Positions 10,601-22,600 of a stretch of DNA of 64,000 nt are shown here, in pieces. How positions within the stretch are numbered: the first letter of the stretch is position 1; each line of letters begins with the position of its first letter. The stretch comes from Triplophysa rosa (taxonomy: Eukaryota; Chordata; Actinopteri; Cypriniformes; Nemacheilidae): assembly GCF_024868665.1 (NCBI RefSeq), contig NC_079913.1, positions 10,084,895 to 10,148,894 of the forward strand, written 5' to 3'. The translations under genes and the position numbers were made by a program. The notes under the pieces were generated by a model. It did not search any database and was not told where the DNA came from. It saw nothing but the letters and a program-made list of their open reading frames with translations.

Positions 10601-13600
10601 GCTTCTCTTGACCTAGTGGCAGAACCATGATAGAACCTCTTGTTTTATGTGGAGAGTGACGTTTTGTCCCTGTTGGTCTTCCACTCTCCGGTGTGGCATC
10701 TCTGTTCCCGCCCTTTCGTCTCCTCGTTATTGTTTGTTAATTAGTTCATGCCCTGCACCTGCTTCCTCTTGATTTGTCCCCTTTATAATGCCCTTGTGTC
10801 TTCTGTCTCGTGCTGGATCATTGTTCTGTTGCGTTGTGTTTGTCTTCGTGGTGAGTTCTTGTTGTGTAGTTAGTTTAGTTTACAGTGTTCATGTCAAATG
10901 TTATTATTTTCAGTCTAGTTAGTTCCTGTCCGTGTTGCTATGTTTTGTTATGTTCCCCCACGTGGGTCCTTGTTTTGTATTTTTAGTTATTATTAAAGTT
11001 TGTGTTAACCCCTTACCCGCTGTCTGCATTTGGGTCCTCTGTCCTTGTCTCTGTGTCTCACCCTGAGAACCGTGACAGAATGATCCAGCCATTCTGGACC
11101 CAGCAGACAGAGGGATCTCAGCGGGAGGGGTCGATGCCGCCGGACTCCCTTCCAGGGTTGAATCCGCCGGACTCCCTTGGAGGGTAGAGGCCGCTGGGCT
11201 CCATTCCAGAGTCGGGACCGCCGGACTCCCTTCCGGGGTCGAGACTGCCGGAACTCCGTCCAGGATCGAGACCTCCGGGCTCCCTTCCAGGGTTGAGGTC
11301 GTCGGATTCCCCTCCAGGGTTGAGGCCGCCGGTGTCCTGTTCCCGCTGAAGATCCCTGCCGGCCTCCCAGCTGGTGCCCAGGCCTGTCGAGTCGACTGTT
11401 TGTGTGTGTTTGTCCTTGTTTGCTGCCCAGCTGCCAGAGAGCGCTGCCCAGCCGTCGGAGATGCTGCCCAGCCGCCGACATCCTGTCCTGTCATGTCGAC
11501 ATCCAGGCCTGCCCAGCCGGTGATAGCCGGTCTCCCAGTCGGCCATCCAGCCGGCACCATGTCCTGTCCAGCCGGCCATCCAGCCGGCGCCATGTCTGTC
11601 CAGCCGGCCATCCAGCCGGCGCCATGTACTGTCCAGCCGGCCATCCAGCCGGCGCCATGTCCTGTCCAGCCGGCCATCCAGCCGGCGCCATGTCTGTCCA
11701 GCCGGCCTCCAGCCGGCGCCATGTCCTGTCCAGCCGGCCATCCAGCCGGCGCCATGTCCTGTCCAGCCGGCCATCCAGCGGCGCCATGTCTGTCCAGCCG
11801 GCCTTCCAGCCGGCGCCATGTACTGTCCAGCCGCCTCCAGCGCGCCATGTACGTCAGCCGGCCTCCAGCCGGCACCATGTGTTGTCCAGCCGGCCTTCGT
11901 GCCGGCACCATGTCTTTGTTTGGACTTTTTTTTTCTATTATCACGTTTTTGGTCTGTTTGTATAATGTTTTTTTGTCACAGTCTGTTAGTCTTGTTTGTT
12001 CCTTGAGGAGCATCAGGATGCTGCTCCTTAAGGAGGGCTTCTGTCATGGTTCTGCCCCACCTTGTCTTGCTTCTCTTGACCTAGTGGCAGAACCATGATA
12101 GAACCTCTTGTTTTATGTGGAGAGTGACGTTTTGTCCCTGTTGGTCTTCCACTCTCCGGTGTGGCGTCTCTGTTCCCGCCCTTTCGTCTCCTCGTTATTG
12201 TTTGTTAATTAGTTCATGCCCCGCACCTGCTTCCTCTTGATTTGTCCCCTTTATAATGCCCTTGTGTCTTCTGTCTCGTGCTGGATCATTGTTCTGTTGC
12301 GTTGTGTTTGTCTTCGTGGTGAGTTCTTGTTGTGTAGTTAGTTTAGTTTACAGTGTTCATGTCAAATGTTATTATTTTCAGTCTAGTTAGTTCCTGTCCG
12401 TGTTGCTATGTTTTGTTATGTTCCCCCACGTGGGTCCTTGTTTTGTATTTTTAGTTATTATTAAAGTTTGTGTTAACCCCTTACCCGCTGTCTGCATTTG
12501 GGTCCTCTGTCCTTGTCTCTGTGTCTCACCCTGAGAACCGTGACAAGTCATGCTACAGTAATACACACACATTTGCATTCAGGTATGTCAAAGATTGTGT
12601 GATTTGTCCTTAAGCCTGTGCAGTTACTAGAACATTAGGACAGTTGATAGAATAGCGCATACTTGAGCTGCGAGCGACCTACCATGTGAATCTGTGTTGG
12701 CCACACACACAGAGGCCATGCTGTTTATGTTTGCACGTGTGCGCCCGACCCTGCCAACTCTGGTTCTTCACTGATTCCCTTATTGCATTAGAGAGAAAGA
12801 TGCCACAGTTTGAAAAAATTCAATCCAGTCATTAACCTCGTTCCTTTCTCTCCCTCCCTCTCCCCCCTTGTTCTCTCTCAATTTCTGGTATGCCTCTTTA
12901 CAGTCTCACCGCACGATACACAAGTCCACCAGGTCACAGTGGAATAGCAGCTCCTCAGAAGAAAAACACAAGGTAGAGTCTTCTACTGTATCTGCTTGCT
13001 CTCGCTTGAAAGCTGGTCAACTGGTGTTTAGTGCTGTTGAGACGGACATGGGCGGCACATCATCTATGCTTATAGGGTCTGTTTTTTTAAAAAGAAAATT
13101 TGGGGCCGTTTTCGGGATGTCTGATATGGGGTGAACAGTTGTTGAAGGTTATGGATAAACCCATGAACTACATTGTTGGCTGTTGTATCCATTAGTTGTT
13201 GGCATTCTAAGCTTTGGTTGCAGTTGTCTGGCCCTGAACGCAAAGCGTTTCATGCAACCACTGGCCAAACTATGTGAGATATGTGCTGGACACTACAGTA
13301 TGTGTGGTATAGTTCTTATTAGTTCTTGCTTTACTGACACCCTGATGGGTAGGATTCAACTAACTATATTCTAAGACAACACATGACTGGAGAGAAAAAG
13401 CAATAGTTTTGTTTGGAGAAATTTATGGAGCTCTATGATCAGTCTGCAAATTGGATGTGTCCTGAACAGCCTTCTCAAACTCTATTCTGGTTTGAAGTTC
13501 AGAGGTATTGTTTGTTTTATTATACAGAATTTTGAATACAGTGTAAGGATGGGGGCAGATTTTATTGTTGGAGATCACCAACTGGCAGTAATGTTTATCA

Positions 13601-16600
13601 TAGCGGACTGTGTACCATAGCTGGTTATAAAATTCAACACAACTGAAACCACATACAAAATATATTCTGGGGAAAGTGTAGAGGTGTCATAGAAAATAAC
13701 ATTTATTTATTTATTTCGATTGTTAAAATGTCACGTTTTTTTATTTTATTATATATATATATATATATATATATATTGCATTTTATTTTATTATTTTATT
13801 TTACATTCAGTTGTAATTAATTGGCATAATGTCACCCATCGGCCATTCTCCTGGTTTTTCAGACATTTAAAAAATTGTAGTATATGATCACTATTATATT
13901 TCAGCACATGAGCAAAGAAAAGGCATAAAGAAAGATAGAGAATAACATACCTTTCCACTTTCATCATGCCCACACCAACAAGTTACTGCATTGGTGCATA
14001 TGGTCACTGTTCATTTGTGCAAATTGAAAGATGTTGGATCACTTTAAATGATCATATGATGTCAACAGTTGCTGTCACTCATATTGCCTCAAATGACTTT
14101 TGGTTGCTTGTGGTATGATCTGTGACTGAATACTTTATTGTAGTTCGATCTCTATTCCATACACACTCCCTCACACAGAGTACAAGGTTACTGTCAGGTC
14201 AGGAAACAAGGGTTGGTTTGACTTTAAGCCAGTGGAGATTGTAAAATGACAGTTGATATGAGTCTTCAGGGGCCTTTAACACACAGGTAAACGCACACAA
14301 AACTACACAGTTTTCTTGGTTTTGCCTAATGCGAAATTCTACATCATACGTGTAATTGAAAAGAGCTTGTTTCACGAGATTATTGTGTTGTAATAGGGTT
14401 GTGGTAACAAAAATAATCACTCATGATGATGTTAGAGGAATAAGGGAACGTTGGATGGATAATAATGCGTAAATTAGGTCTCTTCTAGAAGCCAACAGAT
14501 TCAGCTTGAGTCAGACTAATTCAGTCGGGGAGATTGTATTAAGATCTGTCTTTTTTGATCCTTAAACATCCTGCTCTAAATCTTAATAAGCAGAATTGGA
14601 AAGATATGATCTGCCGCTTCTGAAAGGACTTTTTATGCATGCAGGACACAGATTGCACGAGGTGAGGCGTTATTAAAATTCACAGCCTTTTTCCGTCAGG
14701 GGGGAACGTTCCAAAGGGGAACCTTGTCAAACCCTCACAGTTTTCATCTGAACACCGATGCTACTGTAATTATTACCCGGTCAGCCCTAAATCATGACTG
14801 TTTATACTCCACAGATGTGTTTGCGTATGTATCAATGATGTCATACATTTGCAAATCACAGGGCTAAGAAACATTTCAAGACCAAATTAGAAGACATACA
14901 AGGGTATGTCTGGACTAAAACGTTTTAAATTGTTCTGACGCTGAACTTTTCAAATCCACCCAAATGTCCCTGAAATGACCCGTTTGAAAATGGCATCAGA
15001 TATGCCTTATCAGAGACATTTCCAATGCTTGCGTATTATCATAGCTGCCAGTGCGGCGCAAGCATCAGGTTAATGGAATGGACAGAAGTGCATGATGAGA
15101 AAAATTGGAGTGATGAAGTTGCGTCATTAGAAGTTTAATGAAACATGCATCTAAACTTCTTACAGTATGTCATCATTTGCAAATCCATCACTTGTAGAAA
15201 AGGTGCTGTCATTTTTTTGGTAATGTGACTTTTCAAAGCATGCAGGGTATTTGACTAACTAATAGGCATTTAATCAGTTTTTAATGTTGGCTTGTTAAAA
15301 AGAACTGTCTGTTAGTATTCTGTAATCAGTTTTGAGCGAGGTTAAACATCTCAGTGTTGACCAATGTCAAATTCCTGCTGTTCTTTTCCTCTGTGGCATG
15401 TTTATGTGATGTCATTAGGTTGACGTGTCACAGGGTCACCTTGTCCAAATAAGAACTGGCACCGGCATGTAATTAAAAGCTTTCTGTGGCAGTAAATTGT
15501 CAATATTTGTGAATGAAGCACATAAACATACAACAAAAACACACACAAACGTGCACATGAAATCAAGGGTAGTTTTATTGCGTGCTTTAGATGAAATAAC
15601 AGCAGTTTATTTTGTTGACATGTTAACAAATGACCCTTCCAAAATGCATAATATATTAGACAATAAATGGAAAACATTTATGGGTTTGTATGGTTCCTCT
15701 GTGTGAGCAAACATTACCAGAGATATTGTTTCAAAGTTGCATACATTAAACTACCCTCCTGATTTTTATTTACAGTTACAGTAGTGCTACTGTACATCTT
15801 ATAAAAACGTGCAATAATGCCATGTATCTTAATACTGTGTATTTTATAGTTTGACTGTTTTATTTGTTTTTCTTAATTCTATACTGTTTTGCAACAATGC
15901 AAACTTGTGAAGTGCTAGTAATAAAATTGAATTGATATTTTGAATTAAACATTTACTTATTTAACTTACTTTTTTATTTTAAAAATCTAAACAATTTTTA
16001 GAGTCATGGCATTGATCAGGTTTAGTCTGCAGTCATTATAATAGCTTTATACAAAAAAAAAACTATCAACATTTATGGCATATAATCTTTTAAATGTTTG
16101 GGAACATCTTAGTACAGTTTGTGTGTTGTGTTATATGTTGTAGTGTGTACAACCATTGTAAAATCTGAAATCCCCAACATTGCGGTGAACAACCCCCACA
16201 AGGAAACAGCCCAACAAACATAATAAATAATGTCTTAATAATGTCCACCCGTGTTTATGTGTGTGTTCCAGGTTACCAGGCCCCTCTAGAGTCCCCGCTG
16301 CGGGCAGCGGAAGTACCAGCAGTAAAGTCCATGGTTCGTCAAACCTGAACCGAAGAAGCCAGAGCTTCAACAGCATCGACAAGAACAAACCACTCCAGTA
16401 TGCTAGCGGCAATGACAGAGGTGAGCTGCAATTTTATTTTTTCAATGTAATGTAATATTAAAATCAATGAACTAGTATGTATCTGACCAGTGGTGCTGTG
16501 TTTAATGGAGATTTACCAGCTACGCTGTTATCCACTAGATGGAGCCACTTTTCAAGGGAACGAGAGAGCTGTTTGCACATGGCTAGATGCTTTGAGGCAA

Positions 16601-19600
16601 CTCCCCTCTTTAAAAAGCATTCATCATGATCTATTTAAAGCAATAATATCTGGGTAATAAAAGTATAACATTCTGATGTGGTTCATTCATGCAGTAATTT
16701 TCACATCTGAGAAGGTCATCAGGTCTCGGTTCTTGACGCCCATCCATTATTTATGTTTATAGATGACAGTCAAGTTATATATCTGCTATCTCCCCATGAC
16801 CAGCCTATTCAGATCTCACTTCAAATTTCTTCTCCCCGTCGAAGCCGAACCATCATTCAAAGCAGAGTTCACCACACCGCTTTGTAAATCTCCACTGGCC
16901 AGTTGGTTACTTCATAAATCTGTGCTGGACTTGATAGGCTGTGCTGATTGAAGTCAGCTTGTGAGCATGACCCCTCTTTTGCCCCTCATTCACCCGGCGC
17001 AGCGAGGATCCATGATCGGTGAACAAAAATGCAACCAAATGAGTTCCTTCACAGACTGTTTGTTTTGGCTGCACAGCCCGGTTAGATTTATACTGGTCTT
17101 TACCGGTCCCTGTTCGACGTTAGCACAGATGCTGGTTCCAAGACACTGGTTATGGAGGGGGCAGGGTGACACGCAAAGCCAGACAGAGGGTCTCTCATGG
17201 CAGATGGAGCTTTGATGAATCCTAATAGGCGACGTGTCTGTCAAACCTGTGCCTGCCCTTTTCCGTTGGGCTTAACATTACTCATAACCTTGATTTACAG
17301 TGCTATTGAGTTGATACCTCTGAAGATGAGAAAAGCAAACTACTGTACCATCTGCCCTTTTTTCTGTCAAAGCAGTCTGGAGAAAACTTGGGAGGGGCTG
17401 GAAAGGAGAGACTATACTGTTATATAATCAATGTTAACCAATAGTCATACAACACACACTAGACTGCGTCCTATTTAAGTTGCATTTCTTTGCTCCTTAT
17501 CAGCTGCTTAATCGTGTTGCACCTAAAACCCACCTCCATCCCCATCTCCTCTTATCTGCCTGTATCTTTGGATCTTTTAATTTAATCCTGTTACGCGTCA
17601 GGAACTGTTCTGGTTCCCCAGGTGGGGGGACATGTATTGCTGCGCTCCTGCTATGTCCATGCAAGGCTGCATGGACGGGCAGAGAGTTTGCCCAGAACAG
17701 TTTCATTCCGCCTAACTAAATATATGCTATCGTTAAATAATTGACGACAGTGGTCCCGACAGAACTTACTTTATGTTAACTTCAGCATTTACAAATACGT
17801 TTTAAAATTTAAACGTTTCTGTTAACATTGGTTAATGCACAATTAATTAACATGAACAATTGTACTGGTATTAGCTAACATTAACAAAGATTCATAAACG
17901 CTTAAAATATATAAAATGTATAATAAATATTAAAATGTCTATAAAAACTATATTGCTTATTGTTAGTTAAGACTAGCTAGTACATTTACTAATTACCAAA
18001 AAATCCCAGAACCCATTGCTATTGGCTGTATTGAGATAAATAAATGTTTACAATAAATATATTCAATTCAATACTTAAAGGTAAAAAGCACACAATTGTT
18101 TGCTAAATATTTGTGAATGCTTTTTGCATTAGCTATGCTAATTAAAGAATCACATTGTTATAAGCCTTATAAAGCAGCTCCTCATGTATACAGTAGTCAG
18201 CAAGACAACTAACTTGGTTTTCGAACAGCACATTTGTGTAGTTTTCTTTTGATGGTTGGTGTAAAGAAAAGGCGTAAATCCTCAGTTTGACCTTTATCTA
18301 GAATCCTTGACCTGCAAATCTGTCAGCACCCAGTAATAGTATCAGCTACGTGTTTTGAATTGTGCATGGCATTCCCAGACTTTTCAGACTAAAGTGACAT
18401 TTCACTTTGAACGAATAAAGCGGTGAGGAAAAAAGGCGTGTAGCTATGGTAACCGCGATTCATTGGTCTGGTGTATGTGTTAGGCTGTTATTTAGTATGC
18501 TGTTATCTCCAAAGACAGGGTTAATTTAGCTGACACATGCACAGAAGCTCGATCCACACAATACTCATTCATAGTCCAATCACAGTTTCCTCGGCAAGAT
18601 TTTCAATGGAACCAAAAGAAGTCTCTCTTCTTGTGTTCTTTAGATTTTTTCAATGTCTTTGAGTGGATATCAAAGTTAGGGACAAGCTGAAAAATTAGGT
18701 GCAGTGTATAATATGATATTATGGCACATAGATTTATACACGCATAAATCATAGTGTTTACATGCTCCTTAATGGTACGGGAAGTACACTGTTAAAAAAA
18801 TAAATAAACAATACATTTTTTAAATAAAAAAAGCTTTCAATTGAACTTTACATTTTTTTAGTCAGTTCAATATAATTTAAGTTTAAATGACCCATAAAGC
18901 TAATTTGATTTAACAAAAAATGTAATGACGCTGTTTAACTTAAGTTTTTAAGTTGTTTTTTACAGTGTAATACAAAGGTTCAGTAGTGTACAAAAATTGT
19001 AATGTTTCCAACAAACATGGAACTGTATGATTATCATTTAACATTATTTAAATTATTTAACACATGACTTTTACTTGTATTATTGTATAATTTTATGAGC
19101 CATGTTTGTTCTCTGCAGCATTTACAAAAGCAGGCTGTGTGCCAACAACCGAGCGTCAAATGTTTAAAATCCCACAAAATCAACTTAGGAGCCAATTTTC
19201 TGCCTGAGTGCATCTCAGCATTGCTAGGGATTCCAGTATGCAGTGGAATTGCAAAGATTCGGAAGGAACGCTATCTATGACGGGACACCTTCCCATCTTA
19301 CAATCCTTTTCGTCTTGTTAACACTTGATCATTGCTATAGTTATACATCATTTTCCTCTTAGCCAAAACACACTTCTTCTTGCTTTCAGAGTGTTGTTGT
19401 ATTAGTTTAACAGATGTGTCCACTGTTTGTTCTGTTTCCATTGCACAGAATCGGTGAAAGGCATCCCTCTGCCAGGCAGTATGAACGGAAGTGGCTCGGT
19501 GCCCTCCAGCACCAGCGGGCAGCAGCTGGCTTCTGCTTTACCCTCTCCCACTGCTGGAAAGACTTGGCGTAGCAAGTCCATGAACGTGAAGCATAGTGCC

Positions 19601-22600
19601 ACTTCATCCATGTTGGCCACCAAGCCGCCCAGCCCGACCGCCTCCCCGACCCCTCCCTGCTTGTCTGATCGCCTACGACCCCCCATCACAGAAGCCTCCA
19701 AATCGGCACCTGGCAACCAGCGTTCCATGTTGGAGAAATTTCGCCTCATCAACCCTCGGTCCGCTTCCAGAACCTCACCATCGGTTGCCGAGATGGCACT
19801 ACAGGAAGAGGACGACATGTCGGAGTGTGGAGATGAGGGCATGTGCAGTCCTACGCCACCCTGTGGGATCTCAAACAAGCAGGGAAAGACCTCCATGCCC
19901 TCCTTCGCACCCCCAAACAAGAACGTAGCCAACAACTGCAAGAACCACAACAATAAGTCCTTACCACAGCCCAAAGACAAAGAGGACAAAAGCAAGACGA
20001 AGAGCAAAGCCAGCACACCACCCAAAGAGGAGCCAGTGATAGTGGAGCCCACAAAGAAGAGTTCCAAGATTGCCAGCCTCATCCCCAAAGGAAGCAAAAC
20101 CTCAGCTTCAGTGAAGAAAGAAAGCGCTATCCCCGCCTCCAGCGGCATTCCCAAGTCTGGCTTGAAGGCACCAACGGCAACAACCAAGCCTGCAGTAACG
20201 CAACCGAGTGCTGCCAGCGTACCTGTGACGGCTGCTGATAAGACCAAACTGAGCAAGAGCTGTCAGTCTATGTATATGCAGAGATCTTTGGGAGGGCTGG
20301 AAAATCGTAAGACCAGCATGGTGTTGTCCACCAGTACTTCAGCACTTTCTGGGACGGCTGCTTCACATGGACTGGGTGGAGTTGGGGCACTAGCCGGTAA
20401 CGGGGCGGTACAGCTACCCCAACAACAACAGCACAACCATCCCAACACAGCAACAGTCGCACCCTTCATGTATAGGTGAGTGATTCACAAACAACTTGAT
20501 ATAATACAACTGATGGTTTTAAAAGCAAGTCCTTGCATATTATAAAAGCTGACAATGTTGAAGGGTACCTTGAAATATATAAACCTGTATGACTTTTTAT
20601 AACTTTTTTGAAAAATGCTGATGCCGAAATATTCAAAACAATGAAAGTAAATAATGAAAGGTTGTCATTTCTGCCTTAAAATGTCAGTTGTGGCCTAATG
20701 GTTAGAGAGTCGGACTCGTGACCAGAGGGTTGCCGGTTCGATTCCCAGGGCCGGCGGGTAACAACTGAGGTGCCGTTGAGCAAGGCACCTTACCCCTACT
20801 TGCTCCCCGGGCGCTGCAGTGATAGCTGCCCACTGCTCCGGGGGTACGTGTGTTCACCACTTGCTGTGCGTGTGTTCACTACTCTCTGGATGGGTTAAAT
20901 GCAGAGGTCACATTTTGTTGCCTTGTACATGTGCAATGACAATAAAGTTTAATCTAAATCTAGTATCTGGATTACTTTCAAGTTCATGTCCGGTCTCAGG
21001 ATTCCCAAAGTATTTACTTCCTGTCGTGCGAGCAAGGCTTTTCCTTGTGGTCATTGTACTAATTTTGAACAAAGTTGTTGGAATACAAGAGACTATAGCG
21101 ACCTTGCTGACCTCTAATGATGTCAAGGGACTTGAAAGTGCAAGAGTCAGACAGATTTGGGTTTCTGGGTTCTATTTTAGGTTGTGAAATCATTATCATT
21201 ATGTTTGACACAGCAGTCGCTTGAATTACCCTCAAGACAAGAAGAGACAAAGATGAATTCTCATTCTTGGGGTGTCTAAAAGCACTCAGCACTCCATTAA
21301 CCAGTTAGATACTTTGAAGAATCGTTGTTGCTAAATGTAATAAGACACATGATAGTACAGTGATACAGATTTTCGAAAGCACCTGTCTTAAATTCTGAGG
21401 GAAACAAAGGAAATTTTAACTTAACAGTTAGCGAGCACCTTGAGTATATATTGTATGGAACAACAACACATTTTGTGTTACATTAAAAATGATGAGGGAG
21501 GATATCAGCACATTCCTACATGCAATAATTGTCCAACATAATCTCAGTTTGAACAGGTACTTTTTCTTAATACTTTCAGTTGTACTTTCTATAAAGTTTT
21601 ATGTTCCAAATACAGTATATACAGCCTATTTCTTTCCTATAAAATTGCCAGCAGTCTAGCCAACCTACAGACAAGCCCTAAGGTCCCATGCTGCAGTGGT
21701 ATCAGAGGATGTCTTGTTAAATATAACCTTCGGGGTAATTCTAGCACGGTTGGATCTTTCTTCATAAGAACCGTCCAGACAAATTCCTGTTGAGACCAGA
21801 TGTACCAAGACCTATGAGTGACATTACATAAATCTTATGTACACAGGCTGACTATTTAGCAACAATAATGAAAAACAAACGTAAGACATTTAGAGATTAG
21901 AAACAGAATTTATTTAGAAAGTTCATCGAGAGAGCTTCTAGACCCACAAACACACGCCCACTGATCATCTGTCCTTTGCCTCACAAGTGCATTGTGAGAA
22001 AAAGCAGCAGGCAAACGTCTCATCTCGCTTTTATTAATAGTCTGAGGGGATCTGCCGAGCCGTTTGCCAGACCCTGTACGCCTCGCTTGAGGGGTGTGGC
22101 CTGCCTCAGTCATCACTGAGAGGCTGATGATGTCACAGATTATGACTAATTGATGGTAAATGGGTTTGAATGGAGGAAAAGGGAATAGAAACAAAGAGAA
22201 AAGGGCAATAAGAGATCGATAGGCAGAGGGAAGGAAATCTGAGTCAGCTTTATAAAGAGGCTAAGACTATGATGAACAAAGACAAGTATGATGAACCATA
22301 AGTAAAGGGAGAACATTAGCTATTCCATTATACTCTTTAGTAGAGAAAGTCAAAGTGAAAATTATGGATAAATAATATGGCCTTGTAAAAATTAAAGGGA
22401 TAGTTCACAAGTCATTCATCATTTACCCACCCTCATGTCATTTCAAAACTGTATGACCTTTTTTCTTCAGCAGAACACAAAAGAAGATATTTTAAAGAAC
22501 GTTGGTAACCAAACAACATTGACCCCCATTGACTTCCATTGTATGGACACAAAACCACCGAGACATTTCTCAAAATATCTTCTTTGTGTTCCACAGTAGA

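Larger units (their letters stand above)
10574..12545 (+). mobile_element. Short non-autonomous LTR retrotransposon, complete
   Basis: Two 504-bp direct repeats (10574-11077 and 12042-12545) start TGTCATGG and end CCGTGACA. By eye I saw only about three differences between them. Five bases on each side (GGTCA before, AGTCA after) look like a target duplication with one change. A purine-rich stretch (AAGGAGGG) sits just before the right LTR. The internal part is only 964 bp. It opens near 11078 with a gag-like start region whose ATG is lost, and is otherwise two tandem-repeat blocks. It encodes no protease, reverse transcriptase or integrase, so it must rely on another element. I suspect a Gypsy-type origin but cannot prove it. 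Confidence 0.85.
3108..12903 (+). other. Large intron with many transposon remains
   Basis: The intron is 9.8 kb. It holds an inverted-repeat MITE inside another repeat (3240-3580), a nested fold-back element with a minisatellite (3701-5195), a 27-bp-TIR element (6372-7058), (GA)n and (GT)n tracts around a candidate alternative first exon (7274-7674), a small MITE (10226-10430) and a complete short LTR retrotransposon (10574-12545). Between 7700 and 10200 I see only AT-rich sequence with short uninformative open frames. It also contains the only unresolved bases in the window (7586-7587). Confidence 0.75.

Noticed and set aside
10919..12013. 364-residue minus-strand open frame
   Set aside because: It runs through the LTR element's tandem arrays. 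Its sequence is a repeat of one short unit and reads similarly in several frames.
19402..20256. 284-residue minus-strand open frame
   Set aside because: Exact antisense of the large nav3 exon, whose plus-strand protein matches the family.
20690..20760. Functional tRNA gene
   Set aside because: The A and B boxes belong to a SINE head. The sequence continues directly into the SINE body and cannot form a proper cloverleaf acceptor stem.
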